Positions 9,785 through 17,328 of a DNA stretch of 64,000 nucleotides are shown here, piece by piece. Under the pieces are notes generated by a model that saw only the letters and a list, made by a program, of their open reading frames with translations, was not told the DNA's origin and made no database searches. The stretch lies in NCBI RefSeq assembly GCF_031845265.1, contig NZ_JAVRBG010000013.1, forward strand, positions 27,379 through 91,378, given 5' to 3'. The position numbers were made by a program, and so were the translations under genes. Position 1 is the first letter of the stretch, and each line of letters begins with the position of its first letter. The DNA is from Mesonia ostreae (GTDB lineage Bacteria > Bacteroidota > Bacteroidia > Flavobacteriales > Flavobacteriaceae).

Positions 9785-9902
9785 GCAGTTTTAGGCAAAT
9801 TCAGAAGAAAAATTTCAAATAATTTTCTAGTCCGACTTTGTGTGGCAGAGTGAGTAATGATGTTTGTACTTGATTATAAACTTCATTAAAAAAAATCCTG
9901 CT

Positions 9903-10949
9903 ATGACCAATCATTTTTTACTTCAAGATCAATTTGCCAGCTGGTTGGCATTAAGAAAAGAGAAGCTTTGCATGGAGCCGCATTTTTATACTGCTCAAAT
10001 AGCTAAGCTTAGTGAAATTCCGCTTTTTGTATCTGCGGAAAGAAATTTATTGGAAATCTTGGAAATTGAGGTGTTATGTAATAATCCTGAAGGTGTTGAA
10101 GAGGCTTTATTAAAAACACTAAATAAGATGAAACAAATAAAATTTAAAACCGACTCAAGTATAAACCCTAAAAGATTAGATGCACTGCGCTTGGGCTTGT
10201 TAAAGTACAGGTTATTTCTTCATGACTTTATGATGGTTCGAAATATTAATTACCACGATAGGAATAGCAGTTTTAATGATTTATCTGAGGTAAAATGTAT
10301 AAATCTAGATGCGTTTTTTAAAGAAAACATCAACTATTTAATACCCATTTACCATGATAATTATGTGCATTGTAAATCTAAAATAGATGAAGTATGGCAA
10401 GAACTTTTAGCTACCAATACTTGGGAAGGAAAAGAAGCTGGTAACAAACAATCAAGAAAAAATGGAGTTCTAGAAAGCATCCTTGTCAAAACTCAAGCAG
10501 AAAAACAGTTAGAAGTTTTAGATGGGGGAGATACCTTGATTATGTTCTCAATTTTACTACACGTGCTTATACAATTTTCTAATGCAGAAAAAGATCTCAA
10601 AATTTACGGAATACAACTAAAATCAATATCTCAAAAGTTTAGCATAGAAACCAGGCTAAACGAGCAACGGATATTTACCACATTGCTCCATAGTGAAATA
10701 GATAAAGAAGCCAAAACTCCTAAGCAAATATGTAAGGAAATCTCATATGAGTATTCAGAACCAGGTATATATAATGGGTATCATTTTTTACAAACTACGT
10801 TTCGGTTTGTACAATTAATTCAAGAGTGCAAAATCCCACAATCGGAAAATCACATTCCAAATATAGATGTTTTTATAAGTAAAGTTTTAAAAAACACTTA
10901 CATCAAAAGAAAACAACTAATGCCTGAAAATAGGGATAAACTTATTTGA
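9903..10949 (+). CDS. unrecognised 348-residue cytoplasmic protein beside the WYL regulator
   Basis: I do not recognise this family. The protein has no signal peptide or membrane helix and is rich in charged, helix-forming segments, for example LLEILEIEVLCNNPEGVEEA and the region around DGGDTLIMFSILLHVLIQFS (about residue 205). No nucleotide-binding loop, zinc cluster or nuclease motif is visible. I chose the ATG at 9903 (MTNHFLLQD); an upstream TTG at 9864 would add 13 residues but has no other support. The gene is divergent from the WYL regulator and is followed after 94 bases by a second unknown gene. The pair could form a regulated accessory unit, which is inference from position only. 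Confidence 0.7.
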   Translation: MTNHFLLQDQFASWLALRKEKLCMEPHFYTAQIAKLSEIPLFVSAERNLLEILEIEVLCNNPEGVEEALLKTLNKMKQIKFKTDSSINPKRLDALRLGLLKYRLFLHDFMMVRNINYHDRNSSFNDLSEVKCINLDAFFKENINYLIPIYHDNYVHCKSKIDEVWQELLATNTWEGKEAGNKQSRKNGVLESILVKTQAEKQLEVLDGGDTLIMFSILLHVLIQFSNAEKDLKIYGIQLKSISQKFSIETRLNEQRIFTTLLHSEIDKEAKTPKQICKEISYEYSEPGIYNGYHFLQTTFRFVQLIQECKIPQSENHIPNIDVFISKVLKNTYIKRKQLMPENRDKLI

Positions 10950-11043
10950 ATGAGAGCAATCTCTTATTGAAAAATTTGATGGAGTGGTTGTAGAATTTTT
11001 TGAATGAATAGTTGTAATCCCAAATTTAAAAAATAGAGTTTAA

Positions 11044-11673
11044 ATGAAAACAAACATCCACTATCTTGTAGAAGCCAAGTATTGGCGAAGAGAAGTCCCC
11101 AATATTCATGACAAATTTTCGGTGGGATTACCTACTGAAGCAGATATAGCCGAAACACATACTAAATTTGAGCATGCTTCTCCGATTGTAGCTAGAGGGG
11201 CTGCTTTTAATCATTATTCCAGCATTTTGGATGTTTTGTATGATGGCCTAGAAAAACAACGCACGACCGATGCTCAAGCTCGCATAGATTTACAAAAGTA
11301 TCTAGATTCTGGGAATGCGTTAGAACTTGGAAATACCACTAAATTTAAAACCTCTCCAGATTTTGATAAGGGTATTGAGATTTATTTGGTGATGGAGAAT
11401 CTATTAAAAAAGACGGAAGAAAAGTTTCTAATTCACGGCATTCGCTACCTCGATTATCCAGAGCGATTAGATGGAGGAGTAGAAGAATCTCTTCAAGGTC
11501 TTATAAAGGAATACACGTCTTATCAGCAAAATGGATATGAAATAAAGAATAATACAGAAGCTTTAAATTTAGAAGATGTTGGTGGTGAAAAAGTAACTAT
11601 TATCAAAACACCTTTCAACTGGCAAAAACTGGTTTTAGATTATAAAGGCTACGATTTGTGTGATGTTTGGTGA
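11044..11673 (+). CDS. unrecognised 209-residue cytoplasmic protein
   Basis: No family is recognised. The protein begins MKTNIHYLVEAKYWRREVPN and lacks signal or membrane segments. A conserved-looking block FEHASPIVARGAAFNHYSSI lies near residues 43-62, and the C-terminus contains the aromatic stretch TPFNWQKLVLDYKGYDLCDVW. Composition is ordinary for the window. It follows the 9903 gene in the same direction by 94 bases without an intervening hairpin and is closed by a strong terminator at 11703-11750, so the two may be cotranscribed. It could be a small enzyme or a partner of the upstream protein; nothing in the sequence decides this. Confidence 0.65.
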   Translation: MKTNIHYLVEAKYWRREVPNIHDKFSVGLPTEADIAETHTKFEHASPIVARGAAFNHYSSILDVLYDGLEKQRTTDAQARIDLQKYLDSGNALELGNTTKFKTSPDFDKGIEIYLVMENLLKKTEEKFLIHGIRYLDYPERLDGGVEESLQGLIKEYTSYQQNGYEIKNNTEALNLEDVGGEKVTIIKTPFNWQKLVLDYKGYDLCDVW

Positions 11674-11702
11674 AAGTTTCTTAAGATTTAATTTCAAGGC
11701 TT

Positions 11703-11750
11703 AAAACCAAAACACCTCTCTAAATTTATTTAGAGAGGTGTTTTGGTTTT
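11703..11750. terminator. bidirectional terminator with a perfect 23-base-pair stem
   Basis: The arms at 11703-11725 and 11728-11750 are perfect reverse complements. The left arm begins with four A and the right arm ends with four T, so the hairpin works in both directions. It sits between the convergent unknown gene and the DUF4494 gene. Confidence 0.85.
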
Positions 11751-11766
11751 CTATAAGATCTAAGTT

Positions 11767-12282
11767 TTAAAGAACTTCTGTTTCTTTTGTAACTTTTTCT
11801 TCTGTTTCAGCCTTTTCTATGACATTAAACTTTTCTAATTGCTCTTCTTCCCCTGTAAAATAAGGGAAAACGTCTAGAATTGGAGATTCTGTAATCGAAG
11901 GAATTGTATAATCTCCCATAGTTTCTGCCATTGCCGTGGTAGTGTTTTCAAATGCCTCTTTTACGTCATTGGCTTGCACTAGCAGATAAATATTGGTCTT
12001 TCTCTCCTTTCCACTTTCTTCATCCAAAGCTACTAAAGAAACCTTTGCTTTAAACCATCGGTCGGAGTTTTCGAAGGGATGCACTTCTGAAAAATTAGCG
12101 ACCTTAATGTTCATAATTCTAAACTCTTCACTCGTGTAAGCTTTTATCTCTTCGCTAATTCTAGCTTCAGCTTCTGTGTAAGAAACCGCATCCAAAAGAT
12201 AGGTGTCTGTAGTTATTTTTTGCTCGCCTGTGTCGTGAGTTTTTTTGTATTTCACCTTACATTCATACCAAATTGCGCTCAT
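11767..12282 (-). CDS. DUF4494 domain-containing protein
   Basis: The 171-residue product matches the Bacteroidota DUF4494 family. It begins MSAIWYECKVKYKKT, with the typical later segments TDTYLLDAVSYTEAEARI and NSDRWFKAKVSLVALDEESG. Two similar alpha/beta halves can be seen (residues 4-60 and 74-125), each pairing a strand of the form Y/FKAKV with a YLL(D/V)A strand and an EAE helix, which suggests an internal duplication. The last 20 residues are acidic and lysine-rich. It has no signal peptide. The function of the family is unknown. A minus-7 box TATTTTTG lies 20 bases before the start (12302-12309). Confidence 0.85.
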   Translation of the reverse strand: MSAIWYECKVKYKKTHDTGEQKITTDTYLLDAVSYTEAEARISEEIKAYTSEEFRIMNIKVANFSEVHPFENSDRWFKAKVSLVALDEESGKERKTNIYLLVQANDVKEAFENTTTAMAETMGDYTIPSITESPILDVFPYFTGEEEQLEKFNVIEKAETEEKVTKETEVL

Positions 12283-12301
12283 ATCTATTTTTTTAGGATG
12301 T

Positions 12302-12309
12302 CAAAAATA
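12302..12309 (-). promoter_or_regulatory. minus-7 promoter box of the DUF4494 gene
   Basis: The complement reads TATTTTTG, an exact TAnnTTTG match, 20 bases before the ATG at 12282. I see no TTG at the usual distance upstream. Confidence 0.35.
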
Positions 12310-12565
12310 GAATTTATAATATACCTGCTCTTCGAAATGCAGAATAGATATTCACAATTTTTATTTCTTCGTTTGCCAAATCTTTTCTTATTTTTTTTAG
12401 CTGAAATTATACTAGAATTAACTACGGAAATATTTCTTGCTTCTTCTTCTGAAGCTTCTTTATTTCAGCAAAAAAAATTATAACATTCAATTTATTTCTA
12501 TTCTAAAGAAAATATTGAATATCCTCATGGTTTAAATGAATTCAATATATTAAAAACAATCTATT

Positions 12566-13087
12566 ATGAAACTAAAGAAAAAATTACTCGCGCTTTCTTC
12601 AGCAATAGGACTCTTACTCGTGATCTTAGGTCTATTTGCTTTTAAAACTGATCTAAATTCAGACAGAGGTTATGTGGTACCAAATGATTCTTGGGAAAAC
12701 CTTAAAGTGCTTCCTCAAGATATTTCAAAAGACAGTTTGGAATTTCTTATGAATAATTATGCGACTTCGCTGGGCGTAAAATGTAACTATTGCCCTGCCG
12801 TTATTAAAAAAGATCCCACCAAACTAGATTTTCCTAGTGATGCTAAAATTGAAAAGGAAATTGGACGTGAAATGATCAAAATGACCAATGAGATTAACGC
12901 TATTTACTTTCAGAGGCATTTTCCCGATCCAAAACCAGAGCAAGTAAATGTGTTCAACTGTGTATTTTGTCACCGCGGAACAGCCAATCCAGAAAAGTAC
13001 TTATCACAAATGGGAGCTATGTATAAAACCTACGATCCAGATAGAGACAACAGAAAAGAAAAATTTCAAGAAGAAATGGGGAAATAA
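12566..13087 (+). CDS. exported c-type cytochrome (reaction-centre cytochrome c family) with one degenerate haem site
   Basis: A signal anchor at residues 6-26 is followed by a small cytochrome domain like the photosynthetic-reaction-centre cytochrome c subunit family that is widespread in Bacteroidota. The second haem site is intact, CVFCH at residues 132-136, in the usual NCVFCHRGTANP context. The first site reads CNYCP at 73-77: the axial histidine is proline, encoded by CCT at 12794-12796. Relatives of this family usually read CxxCH at this place, as I recall. The two cysteines remain, so haem might attach without its normal ligand, or the site may be lost. The TNEIN/YF helix and the LDFPSDAK segment are typical. 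The gene is monocistronic as far as can be seen. Confidence 0.82.
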   Translation: MKLKKKLLALSSAIGLLLVILGLFAFKTDLNSDRGYVVPNDSWENLKVLPQDISKDSLEFLMNNYATSLGVKCNYCPAVIKKDPTKLDFPSDAKIEKEIGREMIKMTNEINAIYFQRHFPDPKPEQVNVFNCVFCHRGTANPEKYLSQMGAMYKTYDPDRDNRKEKFQEEMGK

Positions 13088-13129
13088 GAATCCGCTATTT
13101 TTTAAGACTAAAGACATTAAAAATAGTTG

Positions 13130-13513
13130 ATGATGATACAAACAGTAAAAGAATATAATGCTATCGTTGAACGTGTTGATTCCCTTTTAGAAAATTCAGA
13201 TAACATTGAAAATAAGGAGGCAAAGGCTTATATTGAATTAAATTTACTGTCAGATCTTGTGGCAGATTATGAAGAACGTACCTACCCTGTAAATAAACCT
13301 TCACTTGTGGAAGTGATTAAATTACGGATGGCAGAAATGAATTTAAATCAAAAACGCTTATCAGAACTTTTGGGCGTAAGCCTGCCTGACCGTTAGGCAG
13401 GTACTTTGCGTATTAGCGAATATTTAAGTGGTAAAAGTGAACCGCCTTTAAAAATAGCTCGAGAAATAAGCGTAAAACTAAACATTGAAGCTGCCATTGT
13501 CTTGGGAGTTTAG
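13130..13513 (+). pseudogene. HigA-type antitoxin (HTH) gene interrupted by a 21-base palindromic insertion
   Basis: The frame reads as a HigA/YgjM-like antitoxin: an N-terminal dimerisation part (YNAIVERVDSLLE, LNLLSDLVADYEERTYP) and an XRE helix-turn-helix beginning IKLRMAEMNLNQKRLSELLGVS. The expected recognition helix resumes after 21 inserted bases as TLRISEYLSGKSEPPLKI and ends AAIVLGV, the normal end of the family. The insert stays in frame but brings a TAG (13394-13396), so the product would stop after 87-88 residues, inside the DNA-binding domain. Removing the insert gives a complete protein of about 120 residues. No higB-like toxin precedes it: only 42 bases separate it from the cytochrome gene. 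ATG starts occur at 13130 and 13133. Confidence 0.8.
13381..13401. repeat. short palindromic insertion element (CCTGCCT, GACCGTT, AGGCAGG)
   Basis: Seven-base arms CCTGCCT (13381-13387) and AGGCAGG (13395-13401) flank GACCGTT. The element is GC-rich in an AT-rich gene and lies exactly where the antitoxin reading frame is interrupted. The inserted length that restores homology is 21 bases, a multiple of three. Similar CCTGCCT-type palindromes are, to my recollection, dispersed through many Flavobacteriaceae genomes. I found no second copy in this window. Confidence 0.7.
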
Positions 13514-13556
13514 CTAGCAATTTTTCATATTAAAAACAGTAATTATCTTAAAGACA

Positions 13557-13589
13557 AACCTCTTTGTTCGCAAAGAGGTTTTACTTTTT
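13557..13589 (+). terminator. hairpin terminator with a TTCG loop
   Basis: The arms AACCTCTTTG (13557-13566) and CAAAGAGGTT (13571-13580) close a TTCG tetraloop, the most stable RNA loop type, and a T-rich tract follows. It ends the cytochrome and antitoxin transcript. Confidence 0.8.
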
Positions 13590-13597
13590 GAAAAATA

Positions 13598-13626
13598 TTG
13601 AATTTCACTTATTTTAACTATATTTA
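13598..13626 (+). promoter_or_regulatory. probable promoter of the propeller histidine kinase gene
   Basis: A TTG at 13598-13600 is followed after 18 bases by TATATTTA (13619-13626), one mismatch from the TAnnTTTG box. This places the transcript start about 15 bases before the TTG start codon at 13649. Confidence 0.4.
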
Positions 13627-13648
13627 GAAGCTTCTAATACACAAGCTT

Positions 13649-16600
13649 TTGGTTAAAAAATTGCTTTTTTTAATTTTATTTATACAAATTCTCCGTGTTT
13701 CTGCACAAGATTCAGAAGAAAGTGATACGCTCTACATTAATTATTTAGGGCAGGAGAAAGGTTTGCTTCAGCTTAACTCAAAAGCGATTGTTATAGATAG
13801 TTTGGGTTTTTTATGGGTGGGAACCGAAGATGGTTTGCATAAATTTGATGGGTATGAGTTTAGTCCGCATGTGCATGATCCTAATGACGCAAATTCTATA
13901 AAAGATGATCATATTAGAGGTTTGTTAGCCTTAAAAGACACGATTTTTATTGCGTCTAATTCCGAAGGAATTTTAGGATATCAGCTTTCTAAAGAGAAGT
14001 ATTTTTCTATTCCTATTTCAAAAGATTTGCTAGATGAAAAAATAGCGTATGATGCGTTTTTGCTGAATAAGAATACTGTTCTCTTTAGTTTAAAAAATAA
14101 TTTTGTCGTTTATAATTTGGTTTCCAAAAAAGCTCAGGCATTTTCCCTTCCGAAGAGAAAAAAAGAAAATTTTATACAAGCCGCAGTAAGCCTAAATCAA
14201 GAGAAGTTTTTATTAGCTACTTCCGAAAGTGGAATTCTGCAATTTAATCTTCAGGAAAAAAAGCTAGAGCCATTTGCACTTTTTCAGGATATCAACATCA
14301 AGAGTTTGCAGCATATTGAAAATCGGCTTTTTGTAGGAACCAAAGAGGGATTTTCTATTTTTTCTTCTGAAAATACGATGGAGAAAAATGTAGCAACACC
14401 CGAGGTAAAGTGTTTTTATCAATTTTCGGAAAATCAAGTGTTTATAGGTACAGAAATGGGGCTTTATAGCTACGACCTCATCCAAAATAAATTAAAAAAA
14501 CTGATTTTAAAAACGAACAACAAAAATATCTACGGAAATGTAGGTATAAATACGATTGTTGGTGATGAAAAAGGAAATTTATGGATTGGCACCGAAGGAG
14601 AAGGAGTGATTTACCATAATCAATATCAGAAGAAATTTAATACTTTAAAAATTAGATTAAAGGAATATCCTAACCACGAAAATATAAGTCCGTTTCAATT
14701 TTTGGCTCAGAATGATGATTTATGGATTGGAACAGAGCTGGGAATAGTTAAATATACGGAAGCAACGCAGGAATTTAAGTTGTATAAGCAAGCGGAAAAA
14801 GATTTAATTTATGCCATAAGAAAAGACAACCAAGATCGTATATGGGCGGGAGGTTTTGATGCCGGACTTTTAAAATATAATCCAAAAACAGATTCTTTTC
14901 AGCACTATGTACATGATAAAAACGATGAATTTTCTATCTCTAATAATGATGTAATTGAAATACTTCCGGTAGACAATCAAACTTTATGGGTGTGTACTTG
15001 GACGGGAGGAATAAACGAATTTAATACAGAAACCGAGGAGTTTAAGCCATTATTGATTAATGGCCAAGCCTTAAATAGAGCGAGAATAGCTTTTCAAGAC
15101 TCTCAAGGTTTTTATTGGTTGGGAACAGATGAAGGCCTTTTTAAATTAAAAGGAAAAAAGCTAGTTACTATCTTTTCCAAAGAGCAAGAGGGTGATAAGC
15201 GGCTCATTAACGACCGAGTTTTTGCCATCACAGAAGATAATAATCAAAACATTTGGGTAGGAACCGCGGCAGGAATTTCTAAGATTGAGAATGGCGAAAA
15301 ATCTATGGCTCACTACGGAAAACAGAAAGGTCTTCCCAATGATTTTATCTACAGTTTGATGGTAGATGGGGAGAATCAATTGTGGATGGGAACCAATTAT
15401 GGGGTTTCGGTTTTTAATCCGCAAAGTAAAAGCTTTAGAAACTTTACGGAAAAAGACGGACTTCAAAACAATGAGTTTAATGGCAAGGCTGGTTATAAAG
15501 ATGAAAATGGAAATTTTTATCTTGGTGGAATGCGCGGCATCAATATTTTTAACCCTAAGGATATTAAAGAAAATCCTTATCTACCCAATGTTTATATTCA
15601 TCAAATAGATTTATTTAATGAACCGATTACGTCTAACGAACTTTATGAAGATCATCTGTACTTTAAAAGTGAGGAAAACGTATTAACGCTGAATTATACA
15701 AGTTTGAATTTCTTAAATCCTGAAAAAATAAGTTATAAATATATTTTGGAAAGTTTTGATGAAGATTGGCGAAGTGTAACCCAAGAAAAGAGCACTACCT
15801 ATACCAATTTACCTCCCGGAGAGTATCTTTTTAGAGTAACTTCTACCAATGATGTGGGGAAATGGAGTGAAAGCTACGACGAATTAAAAATAACCATCGT
15901 CCCGCCTTGGTACCAAACAACTTGGTTTAAAATTCTAGGAATTGCAATGATTATTTTACTTTTCTTATTATTTTATTATTCAAAAACAAGAAAGCTAAAA
16001 AAGGATAAATTGGTTTTAGAAGATAGGGTAAAGCAGAGAACTTTGAGCTTGAAAAAATCTAATGAAAAATTGAAAACCTCTCATAAAAATCTGGAAGAAA
16101 AGAACGACAACATTCAGTTTTTAATGAAAGAATTAGATCATCGCGTAAAGAATAATCTTCAAATTGTTTCTAGTTTTTTAAATATTCAGGCAAACAGTGT
16201 TGCGAGTGATAAAGCAAAACAAATTCTGCTGGTGGCAAAGAACAGAATTTCTTCTATCTCCATTATTCACGACTTGCTGTCTAAGGAACAAGAAGAGTTT
16301 ATTGTCCCCGATTTTATTAAAAATTTCACTGAAAAAATATTAGTTTTATTAGGAAACGAATCTGAAAGGAAGTTTACGGTTGTTTATAATTTACAGGAAA
16401 ATACACCTGCTGTTAAAGCAAACTCTGTATTGATTGGTCTTATGTTAAACGAACTGATTACTAACGTACATAAATATGCCTTTCCTATATATGATCCTAA
16501 AAATAATTTAATAATAGGATGCCAGCTTAAAGATGCTAGTATTCACCTTCAGATAAGAGATAATGGGAAAGGTTTTTCTGCGGAAGACAATTCTTCTTCG

Positions 16601-16708
16601 TCTCTGGGTTTAGAGATTGTAAGGGAAATGGTAGAGCAATTAAACGGAAATATCACTATAAAATCATCTAACGGAGTTGAAATTTTAATCACTATTCCTT
16701 ATCACTAG
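13649..16708 (+). CDS. two-component sensor with beta-propeller ligand domain (Reg_prop, Y_Y_Y, HisKA_2, HATPase)
   Basis: The chain starts with a signal peptide (MVKKLLFLILFIQILRVSAQ), then about 14 propeller repeats with motifs such as FLWVGTEDGLHKFDG and LWIGTEGEGVIYHN (residues 25-650). A Y_Y_Y domain follows (about 670-755, TYTNLPPGEYLFRV), then one membrane helix near 763-783, a short coiled coil and a HisKA_2 dimerisation helix LDHRVKNNLQIVSSFL with phospho-acceptor His831. The ATPase domain ends the chain (RDNGKGF near 970, SLGLEIVREMV). It therefore senses an extracytoplasmic signal and phosphorylates a partner. The start codon is TTG: no ATG or GTG in frame can give the signal peptide, and an in-frame TAG lies 24 bases upstream. 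Unlike hybrid propeller sensors of this phylum it lacks its own receiver; the regulator gene follows after 2 bases. Confidence 0.9.
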   Translation: MVKKLLFLILFIQILRVSAQDSEESDTLYINYLGQEKGLLQLNSKAIVIDSLGFLWVGTEDGLHKFDGYEFSPHVHDPNDANSIKDDHIRGLLALKDTIFIASNSEGILGYQLSKEKYFSIPISKDLLDEKIAYDAFLLNKNTVLFSLKNNFVVYNLVSKKAQAFSLPKRKKENFIQAAVSLNQEKFLLATSESGILQFNLQEKKLEPFALFQDINIKSLQHIENRLFVGTKEGFSIFSSENTMEKNVATPEVKCFYQFSENQVFIGTEMGLYSYDLIQNKLKKLILKTNNKNIYGNVGINTIVGDEKGNLWIGTEGEGVIYHNQYQKKFNTLKIRLKEYPNHENISPFQFLAQNDDLWIGTELGIVKYTEATQEFKLYKQAEKDLIYAIRKDNQDRIWAGGFDAGLLKYNPKTDSFQHYVHDKNDEFSISNNDVIEILPVDNQTLWVCTWTGGINEFNTETEEFKPLLINGQALNRARIAFQDSQGFYWLGTDEGLFKLKGKKLVTIFSKEQEGDKRLINDRVFAITEDNNQNIWVGTAAGISKIENGEKSMAHYGKQKGLPNDFIYSLMVDGENQLWMGTNYGVSVFNPQSKSFRNFTEKDGLQNNEFNGKAGYKDENGNFYLGGMRGINIFNPKDIKENPYLPNVYIHQIDLFNEPITSNELYEDHLYFKSEENVLTLNYTSLNFLNPEKISYKYILESFDEDWRSVTQEKSTTYTNLPPGEYLFRVTSTNDVGKWSESYDELKITIVPPWYQTTWFKILGIAMIILLFLLFYYSKTRKLKKDKLVLEDRVKQRTLSLKKSNEKLKTSHKNLEEKNDNIQFLMKELDHRVKNNLQIVSSFLNIQANSVASDKAKQILLVAKNRISSISIIHDLLSKEQEEFIVPDFIKNFTEKILVLLGNESERKFTVVYNLQENTPAVKANSVLIGLMLNELITNVHKYAFPIYDPKNNLIIGCQLKDASIHLQIRDNGKGFSAEDNSSSSLGLEIVREMVEQLNGNITIKSSNGVEILITIPYH

Positions 16709-16710
16709 CT

Positions 16711-17328
16711 ATGACCAAACGTATTTTATTTATTGAAGACGAGTTTTTAATCGCAAAAGACATTCAGCTCTTATTACAAAAAGATGAAGAATATCAAGTA
16801 GATGTAGCGAAAACTCCTAGTAAAGCTTTAGAATTATATCAAGCTTTTAGATATGATTTAGTCATATCAGACATTAATTTGCAGTGTGAGAAAGACGGGA
16901 TTGAAGTTGTAAAAGATTTAAAACAAATCCGAACGCTTCCTGTAATTTATTTGACGGCATATAAAGAAGGGTCTTTTCTAGAACGTGCTAAAAAAACCAT
17001 GCCATTTGCTTACTTGTTAAAACCCTTTCAAGAAGACCAGCTAAAAGTTACAATTCAATTAGCGCTACTCAACTATCAAAATATCTTAGAGGGCAAGCAA
17101 GAAGATGAAGAAAATACCAAAAAAATTGAAAACCTTACGACTAGAGAAAAAGAAGTTTTAATCACTTTAGCCACAGGCAAAACCAGCAAAGAAATTGCCG
17201 ATACCTTATGTGTCTCTTACCACACCGTAGAAAAGCATAAGAAAAATATTAAAGAAAAATTGGGCTTTCATACCATTGCTGAAATGGTAAATTTCACCTT
17301 TTCGTCTAAACTATATAAAGTGTATTAA
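16711..17328 (+). CDS. response regulator, receiver plus LuxR-type HTH
   Basis: The receiver domain covers residues 1-120 with acidic pocket E9/D10/E11, phospho-acceptor Asp54 in LVISDINLQ, the conserved Thr in IYLTAYKEG and Lys in YLLKPFQE. A LuxR/GerE helix-turn-helix covers about 140-200 (LTTREKEVLITLATGKTSKE, SYHTVEKHKKNIKEKLG). It starts 2 bases after the stop of the propeller kinase, so the two are translationally linked and almost certainly form one signalling pair. Its last 4 bases overlap the end of the convergent S10 peptidase gene. Confidence 0.93.
   Translation: MTKRILFIEDEFLIAKDIQLLLQKDEEYQVDVAKTPSKALELYQAFRYDLVISDINLQCEKDGIEVVKDLKQIRTLPVIYLTAYKEGSFLERAKKTMPFAYLLKPFQEDQLKVTIQLALLNYQNILEGKQEDEENTKKIENLTTREKEVLITLATGKTSKEIADTLCVSYHTVEKHKKNIKEKLGFHTIAEMVNFTFSSKLYKVY

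Noticed and set aside
12298..12483. A plus-strand frame of about 60 codons upstream of the cytochrome gene
   Set aside because: It starts in the promoter of the DUF4494 gene, has a phenylalanine- and leucine-rich composition expected of translated AT-rich DNA, and shows no family resemblance.
13088..13129. A toxin gene upstream of the HigA-like antitoxin
   Set aside because: Only 42 bases separate the cytochrome stop from the antitoxin start, too little for a HigB or RelE toxin, and no toxin frame lies downstream.
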